A stretch of 6,755 bases of DNA, from contig ONYR01000250.1 in the NCBI GenBank assembly GCA_900322165.1, forward strand, positions 1 to 6,755, given 5' to 3'. Below the pieces are notes generated by a model. That model saw only the letters and a program-made list of their open reading frames with translations, did not search any database and had not been told where the DNA came from. The position numbers and the translations under genes were made by a program. The DNA is from an uncultured Eubacteriales bacterium (GTDB lineage Bacteria; Bacillota; Clostridia; Lachnospirales; Bianqueaceae). Shown here one piece after another: positions 1-5,693 of this stretch (the stretch's first letter is position 1; each line of letters starts with the position of its first letter).

Positions 1-5
1 ATGTA

Positions 6-30
6 GGTACAATATTATAAAATATTGACC
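6..30. repeat. Imperfect AT-rich inverted repeat at left edge
   Basis: The arms GGT-CAATATT (6-16, with an unpaired A at 9) and AATATTG-ACC (21-30) are complementary around an ATAA centre (17-20). In the leftward direction the dyad covers the -10 region of the putative promoter reading out of the window, so it could be an operator. It is not a convincing terminator for the GH5 gene ending at 74, because no U-tract follows the second arm in that direction; the T-run comes before the hairpin instead. Confidence 0.4.
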
Positions 31-40
31 AAAAAACCAA
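12..40 (-). promoter_or_regulatory. Putative promoter reading left out of the window
   Basis: On the minus strand a TTGGTT box (40-35) is followed after 17 bases by TAATAT (17-12), with an overlapping perfect TATAAT (19-14) at 15 bases. Neither arrangement is ideal alone. The case is strengthened because TTGGTT sits exactly 17 bases downstream of an element also found 17 bases upstream of the TTGGAA box of the GH5 promoter at 2502-2530. If real, it would drive a gene beyond position 1 on the minus strand, separately from or in addition to readthrough from the GH5 genes. Confidence 0.45.
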
Positions 41-57
41 CATACTTAGTTCATTTG

Positions 58-74
58 TTTTAGCACAATTTTCT
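58..74 (-). promoter_or_regulatory. Copy A of shared regulatory element (putative activator site)
   Basis: On the minus strand this reads AGAAAATTGTGCTAAAA. It matches 16 of 17 bases of the element at 2548-2564. Both copies lie 17 bases upstream of a TTGG-starting -35 hexamer, and both have TGAA at the same place four bases after the element. The element begins at the last base of the GH5 stop codon. Position and spacing suggest an activator site, plausibly for the AraC-family protein encoded at 2655-3872; the binding protein is inferred. Confidence 0.5.
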
Positions 75-1237
75 CATCGTGAAATTTCCACTTCATCTTT
101 ATAGCTCAGCCAGCCGTTTTCAACGCATTTTCTGAAGCTCCAGGCCTCCGGCACTTCATCCGAAACCTTATAGCTCCAGTAAGCGCCGCCCTCTGCCTGT
201 TCCCAGACCTGAAGATGCGCATCCGCGAGCTGCCGGTACAGGGCCCGGACCTCTGCGTCATCCTTCGCGTTCTTGATATCTTCCATGTTCTGCATCAGGC
301 ACCACTCACCGACGAGCACCGGATGGTACTTGGCAGCCTGAAGCAATTCTTTGGCAAACACGTTTTTGATCAGGCGGAGATAATTCGGCAGGATGAGTCC
401 GCCCTGGATCTGATCTTCCTCTGAAGCATGATAAGCATAACCGGAAGGAAGACCGGTATAGGTAAACATGCCCTCCGAGAACGTCAGATACTTATGCGCA
501 TCGAACCATACGCCCGGATACTCGTCGGCCGGCATGAAATGCTCCCAGTGCGAAAGGTCGAACTGGTCAGAGAGAACGATCACAGCGCTTTCCGGAAGGA
601 GCGGTTTGATCCGGCGGTAGACCTCCAGATAGAACTTCTCCAAGAAGCTGTCCGGCACCGCTTCCGACACCTCGACACGCTCGGGATACTGCTTTCCGAA
701 AAGGAACTTGTTTAATGCCATGATGTTTTCGTTGGCCGGCTCATTGATCGGGCCGATGCCGAAAAGCGCCTTGCGATCCGCATAGCGGCGTGTGATCCGC
801 TCAAGCAGAGCAATCGTCTCCTCCACATATTCCGGATGCTTGTGCCAGGTGCACAGACCGCAGGCTCCGCTGTTGTCAAATCCGTTCTGCCCGCCTCTGA
901 CCGAGTGAAGGTCGATCAGGATCTTGATCCCGTACTTCTCCGCCCAGTCAAACGCTCGGTCCAGGCAATCGATCGATGCCGGCCGGTCTTCTTCGCCAAA
1001 CACATAGTAAGGGATCGGGATCCGCACAAAATTCACTCCGGCCTCTGCCATGAACGCAAAGTCCTCTTCGGTGATAAAGGTTTCGTAATGTGTCCTCACC
1101 CGCTGCATCGCTTCCTCTTTCGGAAGCTTGGTAAACAGATCCAGTTCGTCCTCCCCTTCAAAGCCGGAAAAAAGCTCCTCGTCCATCCACTTCTCCAGGC
1201 TCAGCCAGTTGCCAAGGTTAACACCGCGCAGTTTCAT
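74..1237 (-). CDS. Family GH5 glycoside hydrolase, exo-beta-1,3-glucanase-like, cytoplasmic (downstream paralogue)
   Basis: This 387-residue protein is predicted to hydrolyse beta-glucosidic bonds by the retaining mechanism of GH5. Visible signatures are the N-terminal GVNLGNWLSLEKW (5-17), NFVRIP (69-74), DLHSVRGGQNGFDNSG (109-124, with H111), the acid/base Glu in NEP (E166), DAHKY (246-250, H248) and the nucleophile Glu in GEW (E311), followed by a WSYK segment near the end. The order matches yeast Exg1-type enzymes (subfamily GH5_9-like). There is no signal peptide or membrane segment, so it should act in the cytoplasm on imported oligosaccharides. The ATG at 1237 is chosen because AAGGAG lies 8 bases upstream and the N-terminus aligns residue for residue with the neighbouring paralogue. 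A longer open frame to 1435 would overlap that gene and adds no family sequence. It is 59 bases downstream of the paralogue and probably co-transcribed. Exact substrate (laminarin-type glucan, other beta-glucoside) cannot be read from sequence. Confidence 0.88.
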   Translation of the reverse strand: MKLRGVNLGNWLSLEKWMDEELFSGFEGEDELDLFTKLPKEEAMQRVRTHYETFITEEDFAFMAEAGVNFVRIPIPYYVFGEEDRPASIDCLDRAFDWAEKYGIKILIDLHSVRGGQNGFDNSGACGLCTWHKHPEYVEETIALLERITRRYADRKALFGIGPINEPANENIMALNKFLFGKQYPERVEVSEAVPDSFLEKFYLEVYRRIKPLLPESAVIVLSDQFDLSHWEHFMPADEYPGVWFDAHKYLTFSEGMFTYTGLPSGYAYHASEEDQIQGGLILPNYLRLIKNVFAKELLQAAKYHPVLVGEWCLMQNMEDIKNAKDDAEVRALYRQLADAHLQVWEQAEGGAYWSYKVSDEVPEAWSFRKCVENGWLSYKDEVEISR

Positions 1238-1245
1238 TTGACCTT

Positions 1246-1251
1246 CTCCTT
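1246..1251 (-). promoter_or_regulatory. Ribosome binding site that fixes the start of the downstream GH5 gene
   Basis: AAGGAG on the minus strand lies 8 bases before the ATG at 1237. It decides against the 66-residue longer reading that starts inside the preceding gene. Confidence 0.85.
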
Positions 1252-1265
1252 TGTTTGAATTCATA

Positions 1266-1294
1266 TAGATAGGTAGAGCTTTGTACTTTATCAA
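1266..1294 (-). promoter_or_regulatory. Possible weak internal promoter between the GH5 genes
   Basis: On the minus strand TTGATA (1294-1289) is followed after 17 bases by TATCTA (1271-1266), just downstream of the first GH5 stop codon. The -10 match is poor and the shared regulatory element is absent here. Co-transcription from the promoter at 2502-2530 is the simpler reading, since the gap is only 59 bases with no hairpin terminator seen. Confidence 0.2.
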
Positions 1295-1296
1295 AC

Positions 1297-2466
1297 TCAG
1301 TTCTGTTTCGGGAACCATCCGAAGTCGTAGCAGCGTCCGAGATCCCAGGCATCCCAGCCGACCCATCCCTTCGTATTGACGGTATCGGTCAGCAGCTTGT
1401 AGCTCCAGAAAATGAACCCGTGACCGCGCTTCCATGCGGCAAGCTGAGCGGCGGCGATCGCCTGATAAAGGCTCTTCTTGTCCTCATCGCTCATGACTTC
1501 CTTCGAACTGCCCTCTTCCCCGTTCAGCACCGTCTGTCCGCCATGAGTATCATGGCCGGTCGCCATGGAGTTGAACAGGCACCATTCTCCGCAGATGATC
1601 GGGAAATACGCTTCCATCTCTTCCACGAGACTGTAATAGTTATCCGTAATATAGTGCAGATAGCCCGGCAAGGTCTGCGGACAGCCCATGCCCTCCGCGC
1701 TCATCAGATACTGATGGGTATCAAGCCAGACGTTCTTGAAACAGTCTTCCCGCATAAAGTCCTTCCAGCTTCTTGCGTCAAACGCATCATGAAGCACGAT
1801 CGCCTTGTCCTCCGGCATATGCTTTCGGATGCGGAAATACGCTTCCGCGTAGAACCAGCAGAGAAAATCGTGCGAAATGCCCGCACTGCCCTCCGCCATC
1901 TTCCAGTCACGCGGCTTGTAGCGGTCCTGCACATGCATCACATCCCAGAGCCAGTCCGGCACCGGTTCATTGACCGGCTGGATCCCGAAAAGGCTTTCAT
2001 GTTTTCCGTAGCGCTCTGCAAGCCTCTCCAACACCTGAAGCGTAAATTCAACGTTCTCCGGTTTCTGCGCCCATTTGCAGACCCCGCTGATCCCTCCGTT
2101 GTCAAAACCGTTCTGCCCTCCGGGCACGGTATGAAGATCGATCAGGATCTTTAAGCCGTAGCGCTTGGCCCAGGCAAACGCTTTATCCAGTTCTTCCACA
2201 CAGCCGATGTAAGGCTCCACATCCCCGAAAACAAAAAAAGGAACCGGAATACGGACTGTGTTGAGCCCCATGGCCTTGATCCTAACAAAATCACCCTCTG
2301 AAATGTACTCCGACCGATGGATCCGGATTCGAGCCTCGTAGACCTCTTTCGAAAGAGCACGAGGCAGATCATATTCATCCTCCGCATCCGTTCCGTAAAA
2401 CAGCGCAGGACTCATCCATTTTTCCAAAACCAGCCAATTGCCGAGATTAACGCCTTTGATATACAA
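1297..2466 (-). CDS. Family GH5 glycoside hydrolase, exo-beta-1,3-glucanase-like, cytoplasmic (first gene of pair)
   Basis: This 389-residue protein is a paralogue of the product of 74-1237 and closer in layout to yeast Exg1. It has GVNLGNWLVLEKW (5-17), NTVRIP (69-74), DLHTVPGGQNGFDNGG (110-125, H112), acid/base E167 in NEP, HDAFDARSWKDFM (226-238), DTHQY (249-253), nucleophile E294 in CGEW, and a C-terminal FWSYK followed by a WDAWDLGRCYDFGWFP segment. All expected catalytic residues are present, so it should be active. A glycine-rich loop at about 300-325 is missing in the paralogue, so substrate preference may differ. No signal peptide is seen. The start is a TTG at 2466, supported by AGAGAGGAG 8 bases upstream and by alignment of its first residues with the paralogue (14 of the first 20 identical). 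It is the first gene after a good promoter and diverges from the AraC-family gene, which probably regulates it. Confidence 0.88.
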   Translation of the reverse strand: MYIKGVNLGNWLVLEKWMSPALFYGTDAEDEYDLPRALSKEVYEARIRIHRSEYISEGDFVRIKAMGLNTVRIPVPFFVFGDVEPYIGCVEELDKAFAWAKRYGLKILIDLHTVPGGQNGFDNGGISGVCKWAQKPENVEFTLQVLERLAERYGKHESLFGIQPVNEPVPDWLWDVMHVQDRYKPRDWKMAEGSAGISHDFLCWFYAEAYFRIRKHMPEDKAIVLHDAFDARSWKDFMREDCFKNVWLDTHQYLMSAEGMGCPQTLPGYLHYITDNYYSLVEEMEAYFPIICGEWCLFNSMATGHDTHGGQTVLNGEEGSSKEVMSDEDKKSLYQAIAAAQLAAWKRGHGFIFWSYKLLTDTVNTKGWVGWDAWDLGRCYDFGWFPKQN

Positions 2467-2474
2467 AACAACGA

Positions 2475-2483
2475 CTCCTCTCT
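2475..2483 (-). promoter_or_regulatory. Strong ribosome binding site for a TTG start
   Basis: AGAGAGGAG on the minus strand lies 8 bases before TTG at 2466. No ATG at suitable spacing keeps the conserved GVNLGNW N-terminus, so the TTG is the likely start. Confidence 0.8.
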
Positions 2484-2501
2484 CTGAAAATACTTATCCG
2501 T

Positions 2502-2530
2502 AGTATAAGAAAGACAGCCACATTTTCCAA
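2502..2530 (-). promoter_or_regulatory. Sigma-A-type promoter of the GH5 pair
   Basis: On the minus strand TTGGAA (2530-2525) and TATACT (2507-2502) are separated by 17 bases. Transcription would begin near 2495, giving a leader of about 28 bases with the ribosome binding site. The -35 box is moderate, which fits dependence on an activator bound at the element upstream (2548-2564, roughly -53 to -69). Confidence 0.7.
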
Positions 2531-2547
2531 CAGATATCCTTCAGCAT

Positions 2548-2564
2548 TTTTAGCACAATATTCT
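2548..2564 (-). promoter_or_regulatory. Copy B of shared regulatory element (putative activator site)
   Basis: On the minus strand this reads AGAATATTGTGCTAAAA, one mismatch from the copy at 58-74. It lies between the two divergent promoters: 17 bases upstream of the GH5 -35 box and 7 bases upstream of the regulator's own -35 box. A TGCTRAA sequence recurs 9 bases later (TGCTAAA then TGCTGAA), a spacing compatible with the two helix-turn-helix units of one AraC-type monomer meeting successive major grooves. Binding here could activate the glycosidases and also affect the regulator gene. Confidence 0.5.
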
Positions 2565-2571
2565 TCTTTTC

Positions 2572-2600
2572 TTGAATTATAAACCGAATCGTGGTAGTAT
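2572..2600 (+). promoter_or_regulatory. Promoter of the AraC-family gene (extended -10)
   Basis: TTGAAT (2572-2577) and TAGTAT (2595-2600) are 17 bases apart, with TGG directly before the -10 giving an extended -10 motif. The start of transcription would fall near 2607, leaving a leader of about 48 bases. TAGTATT recurs 11 bases downstream (2606-2612). Confidence 0.65.
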
Positions 2601-2613
2601 TGAGATAGTATTA

Positions 2614-2639
2614 CTCTGTCCTGAAGCTCTGTCCTGAAG
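2614..2639 (+). repeat. Perfect tandem 13-bp repeat in the regulator leader
   Basis: CTCTGTCCTGAAG occurs twice without a gap (2614-2626 and 2627-2639), between the predicted transcription start and the GAGG ribosome binding site at 2644-2647. It may be a simple slippage duplication, or an operator used for autoregulation; the sequence does not decide. Confidence 0.7.
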
Positions 2640-2654
2640 AAACGAGGATCAAAC

Positions 2655-3872
2655 ATGATTGTTATGAATCTGCAGGATGTCCTGCGTGATATACTCGGTG
2701 CCCTGAGGGTCCAGTACCTGCTTCTCAATAACCCTTGTTCCTCTCTGGAAGCATCCTCTCTGGATTTTCAGTTTCGAGATCAGCTGTACGAAAACTTTGA
2801 CTACGCTTCCTTTGCCGGCTCCATCATGAAGCTGGTCCCGGATGAATCGGTCATCGACTACCGTGATGATTTCGGGCTGCACTACCTTGTCTTTCAGGGA
2901 CGCGGCGCGGAATCCTCTGTCTATTTCTTCTTAGGCCCTTACCTTTATCGGCCCTACACGGAAAAAGACTACCATCGGCTGCTCAGTGAGCATGAACTCT
3001 CCGAAAACGCGATGGAAGCCATTCGCTGGTACTTCAAACGCATCCCGGTCGTCTTTGACGTTGTTTCCTGGCGGCATCTGTTCTCTACCTTACTCTCGCG
3101 CTACCTTGCAAACCCGGATGTCGAGATCCTGTCCGTAACGCATGATCAGCCCAAAACCGCCAAGGAAAAGCCCTCCATCTCCTTATCGTCCATCCCGTAC
3201 ACCTCGATCGAGGCGCGCTACAATGCGGAACAGAAGATGCTCGATGCCATCCGGCACGGAGACATCTCCGAAGCGCTTTACTATCAAAACATCTTCATGG
3301 GCTTCCAAATAGACCAGCGCGTTCCGGACAGGCTTAGAAACGCGAAGGACATGGTCATCGCAGCAAGCACGGCCATGCGTAAAGCGGTACAGCAAGCCCA
3401 GGTCCATCCACTCTATATTGACGCTGTGAGCGGACAGTTTATTCGAGAGATCGAGCAGGCTGAAACCGAACCTCAGGTTTCAGCGCTTGTCCCGCGCATG
3501 ATCCGTCACTACTGCCTGCTCGTTCAGACCTATTCCCGCGAGCACTATTCCAGCATTGTCCGCGATCTGCTGAACTTCATCGACTTTCACTATATGGAGC
3601 CGCTGAGTCTCGAAGGTCTCTCCGACAAATACTCCGTCAACAAAAACTATCTCTCGACCCGTTTTCACAAGGAAGTCGGCATGACCGTTACCGACTACAT
3701 CAATCTCACAAGGGTGCGCCGCTCCCTGACGCTTCTCAGTTCAACGACCCTGAGCATGACGGAGATCGCCGAGCAGTGTGGTTTTTCCGACGCCAACTAC
3801 TTTACCCGCCGGTTCCGCATGATCCACGGCATAACCCCCAGCGAATACAGGAAATCCCTGCATCGAAAGTGA
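2655..3872 (+). CDS. AraC-family transcriptional regulator of the glycosidase locus
   Basis: This 405-residue protein has a C-terminal AraC/XylS DNA-binding domain (about 300-402) with two helix-turn-helix units: LSLEGLSDKYSVNKNYLS (317-334) and MTEIAEQCGFSDANYFTRRF (368-387), the second followed by the family signature GITPSEYR (392-399). Residues 1-160 form a globular sensor-like part I do not recognise; it is not an obvious cupin. A helical middle (about 188-295), with RNAKDMVIAASTAMRKA and an HPLYID segment, resembles the central region common in Bacillota AraC proteins of this size. No membrane segment is seen, so it is a cytosolic regulator. ATG at 2655 is supported by GAGG 7 bases upstream; the ATG at 2664 is too far away. 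It is divergent from the GH5 pair and very likely responds to a sugar derived from their substrate, but the inducer is unknown. Confidence 0.9.
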   Translation: MIVMNLQDVLRDILGALRVQYLLLNNPCSSLEASSLDFQFRDQLYENFDYASFAGSIMKLVPDESVIDYRDDFGLHYLVFQGRGAESSVYFFLGPYLYRPYTEKDYHRLLSEHELSENAMEAIRWYFKRIPVVFDVVSWRHLFSTLLSRYLANPDVEILSVTHDQPKTAKEKPSISLSSIPYTSIEARYNAEQKMLDAIRHGDISEALYYQNIFMGFQIDQRVPDRLRNAKDMVIAASTAMRKAVQQAQVHPLYIDAVSGQFIREIEQAETEPQVSALVPRMIRHYCLLVQTYSREHYSSIVRDLLNFIDFHYMEPLSLEGLSDKYSVNKNYLSTRFHKEVGMTVTDYINLTRVRRSLTLLSSTTLSMTEIAEQCGFSDANYFTRRFRMIHGITPSEYRKSLHRK

Positions 3873-3887
3873 TGCAGGGATTTTTTT
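3852..3887 (+). terminator. Rho-independent terminator of the AraC-family gene
   Basis: A perfect 13-bp stem AAATCCCTGCATC (3852-3864) / GATGCAGGGATTT (3871-3883) with a 6-base loop is followed by a run of seven T (3881-3887). The left arm lies within the last codons of the regulator gene and its TGA stop (3870-3872) overlaps the loop and right arm. The right side overlaps the stop codon of the convergent GH43 gene. In the leftward direction only TTT follows the stem, so it should act weakly, if at all, on GH43 transcripts. Confidence 0.9.
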
Positions 3888-5517
3888 ATTCAAGCGGCAG
3901 ATAGCTGAGAAACTCAAAATCAGCTGTCTTCCTGTGCAGCATGGAATCGACCGCAGCGATGCCGAACATCGTGCCCGTAAACTCACCGTATCCGCTGTGC
4001 TCATCGGACAAATGCCAGGTTGCAAAATCAGGCCCGATCGCATTCCAAACCTTCCCGTCAGCGGACCAGCTGAACCCAAAACGCTTTCCTTCGATCTTCA
4101 GCTTCAGCCAGACGGATCCACTCGGGGCCGGTGTTTCCCATTCACGATGATCATTCTTTGTGCCGCGATCGACCTCCTGCACGCTAAGCACCGCGCAGCC
4201 TTGTTCTTCGCTGAAGGTTTTTCTAAGCCACACATAGTTCATACTGTCATAATACAATACCAGACCCGCGCTGTGCTGGTAAACGTCCGGTTCATACTGC
4301 ATCAACGTCATAACCTCAGCATGGACACAGGTCAGCTTCCGTGCCAGCAGACTTACCCGGTTTGTCGAGCTCAGCGACTCCTGTCCGCGGATCCGAACCC
4401 ATCCTCTGCGGCTTTTCAGTTCAGCAAAAGACCGAGGATCAATGCGCGGTGCGTAATAATCCGCGCGAAGCTGCTTGTCATCAAAAGCGTCAAACCCGCT
4501 CAGTACCTTGGCTTCATAGACCGGCAGCGAAGCCTCTTCGCTCTCGGCTTTGACAAGATTCCCGCCGCCTGCCATCTGCAGCCAGCCGTCCTGAGTCCAT
4601 TCCATTTTTTGGATCGCCGCTTCTCTTCCGAGTGTGCAGCACAGCTCCGGCACGAAAGGACGGGAACAATGGAAGGCCATGAAGACCTCTCCCGCCGGCG
4701 TTTCCGCCAGACTGCCGTGGCCCGCTTTCTGAAGCGGTGCCTTGGGATTGTAATAGCGCGGTTTCAGATGATCCGTGTCCGCACTCTCATCCCGGTTCTC
4801 CTGCGCCGAGGTAAGGATCGGATTATGCGGGCAGGATTCATAAGGCCCGAAAACATCTTTGGCCCGGCTCAAAGTCACCGAATGATAATAGCCGGTTCCG
4901 CCTTCCGCGCACAGCAGGTAGTAATATCCGTTTTTCTTGTACAGATGCGGGCCTTCCACGCACCCGCGCATCGTCGCCCCCATCGAGATCCGCTTCGGAT
5001 AGCCGACGATCTGTTTTGCCGCCGGATCATACTCCACCAGGCAGATCCCGCCCGGCTTACGCCGATCGTCCCTCGTTTCCCACTCGAGCGAAACGATCCA
5101 CTTTCGGCCGTCATCATCATGAAACATCGAAGCATCAAAACCGGCCGAATGCAGGTAGACAGGCTTCGACCAAGGCCCCTCGATCTCAGGCGCGCTGATG
5201 ACATAGTTGTCTACGTCAAAAAAGCGTGCGTTCATCGAGCGCATCACCCCGTAGACGAGGTAAAAATGCTGATCCTCCTCGCACCAGCTCAGACACGGAG
5301 CCCAGATTCCTTTCGCGGACGGAAGACCGCGCAGCGAAAGCTCCTCGGCATCGCGCAGCAGATGGGTCTGCAGCTCCCAGTGCTTCAGATCCTTTGAATG
5401 ATACACCGGGATCCCCGGAAACCATTCAAACGTCGAGCAGGCCAGATAATAGTCATCGCCTCTTGCGCACAGGCAAGGGTCGGAATGAAAGCCGGGCAGG
5501 ATCGGATTGAGAATCAT
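3886..5517 (-). CDS. Family GH43 beta-xylosidase-type glycoside hydrolase, cytoplasmic
   Basis: This 543-residue protein is predicted to release xylose (possibly also arabinose) from the non-reducing end of xylo-oligosaccharides by an inverting mechanism. The five-bladed propeller begins at once with NPILPGFHSDP (4-14) and STFEWFPG (28-35). The three acidic catalytic residues of the Selenomonas/Geobacillus beta-xylosidase group are visible: base D13, pKa-tuning D128 in GFDASMFHDDDG, and acid E188 in CVEGPHLYKK. GHGSLAETPAGE (266-277) is also typical. From about 335 to the end lies the beta-sandwich domain that closes the active site in this group (GH43_11/12-like), and the length is normal for that architecture. 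No signal peptide is present. ATG at 5517 has AGAGGAA upstream at 5525-5531. The gene has its own promoter, stands alone between terminators, and converges on the regulator gene with 13 bases between stops. Confidence 0.9.
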   Translation of the reverse strand: MILNPILPGFHSDPCLCARGDDYYLACSTFEWFPGIPVYHSKDLKHWELQTHLLRDAEELSLRGLPSAKGIWAPCLSWCEEDQHFYLVYGVMRSMNARFFDVDNYVISAPEIEGPWSKPVYLHSAGFDASMFHDDDGRKWIVSLEWETRDDRRKPGGICLVEYDPAAKQIVGYPKRISMGATMRGCVEGPHLYKKNGYYYLLCAEGGTGYYHSVTLSRAKDVFGPYESCPHNPILTSAQENRDESADTDHLKPRYYNPKAPLQKAGHGSLAETPAGEVFMAFHCSRPFVPELCCTLGREAAIQKMEWTQDGWLQMAGGGNLVKAESEEASLPVYEAKVLSGFDAFDDKQLRADYYAPRIDPRSFAELKSRRGWVRIRGQESLSSTNRVSLLARKLTCVHAEVMTLMQYEPDVYQHSAGLVLYYDSMNYVWLRKTFSEEQGCAVLSVQEVDRGTKNDHREWETPAPSGSVWLKLKIEGKRFGFSWSADGKVWNAIGPDFATWHLSDEHSGYGEFTGTMFGIAAVDSMLHRKTADFEFLSYLPLE

Positions 5518-5554
5518 ACACCAATTCCTCTTTTCGTTTAGTCACAGACGCCTT

Positions 5555-5583
5555 ATCATAGCCTGTTTTTCTTTGTTTGTCTA
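5555..5583 (-). promoter_or_regulatory. Sigma-A-type promoter of the GH43 gene
   Basis: On the minus strand TAGACA (5583-5578) and TATGAT (5560-5555) are spaced by 17 bases, each matching consensus at five of six positions. The start would be near 5548, about 30 bases before the ATG. The element shared by the GH5 and left-edge promoters is not seen upstream. Confidence 0.7.
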
Positions 5584-5628
5584 CCTTGGTTTTTGACGGG
5601 ACCCAGCTTCATCGAATCCCCGCGAAAC

Positions 5629-5672
5629 AAAAAAAGGATGTGAATCATGATCGCTCACGGTTCACATCCTTT
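5629..5672 (-). terminator. Rho-independent terminator of the NhaC-family gene
   Basis: On the minus strand the arms AAAGGATGTGAA (5672-5661) and TTCACATCCTTT (5644-5633) pair over 12 bp. After one C/A mismatch a further five pairs are possible, including one G-U, capped by a GCGA tetraloop. Seven T follow (5635-5629). It begins 21 bases after the antiporter stop codon and should separate that gene from the GH43 gene. A T-rich stretch on the other side (5673-5679) may give some plus-strand activity too. Confidence 0.9.
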
Positions 5673-5693
5673 CTTTTTTATACTTGTTTCTTC

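Noticed and set aside
26..48. Plus-strand TTGACC as a -35 box for a rightward promoter
   Set aside because: The only -10-like hexamer nearby (CATACT) is 10 bases away, and no plus-strand gene follows; the next coding region is the antisense 3' end of a GH5 gene.
1238..1435. 66-residue N-terminal extension of the downstream GH5 gene
   Set aside because: It overlaps the 3' end of the upstream GH5 gene, has no family resemblance, and a strong AAGGAG precedes the internal ATG at 1237, whose N-terminus aligns with the paralogue.
1420..2154. 244-codon open frame on the plus strand opposite the first GH5 gene
   Set aside because: Antisense to a well-supported GH5 gene, with no recognisable domain and no ribosome binding site that stands out.
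2447..2882. Small minus-strand frames over the divergent promoter region and the 5' end of the regulator gene
   Set aside because: They cross both promoters and the regulator's coding sequence and have no family resemblance or convincing translation signals.
3934..5397. 487-codon open frame on the plus strand opposite the GH43 gene
   Set aside because: It lies wholly antisense to a clear GH43 gene with complete catalytic motifs. The translation is rich in Arg, His, Pro and Ala without domains, as expected from codon bias on the real strand.
5525..5550. Catabolite-repression (cre-like) site near the GH43 start
   Set aside because: The segment with AAACGAAAAG only partly resembles the consensus and has the wrong spacing from the leading TG, so it is not called.
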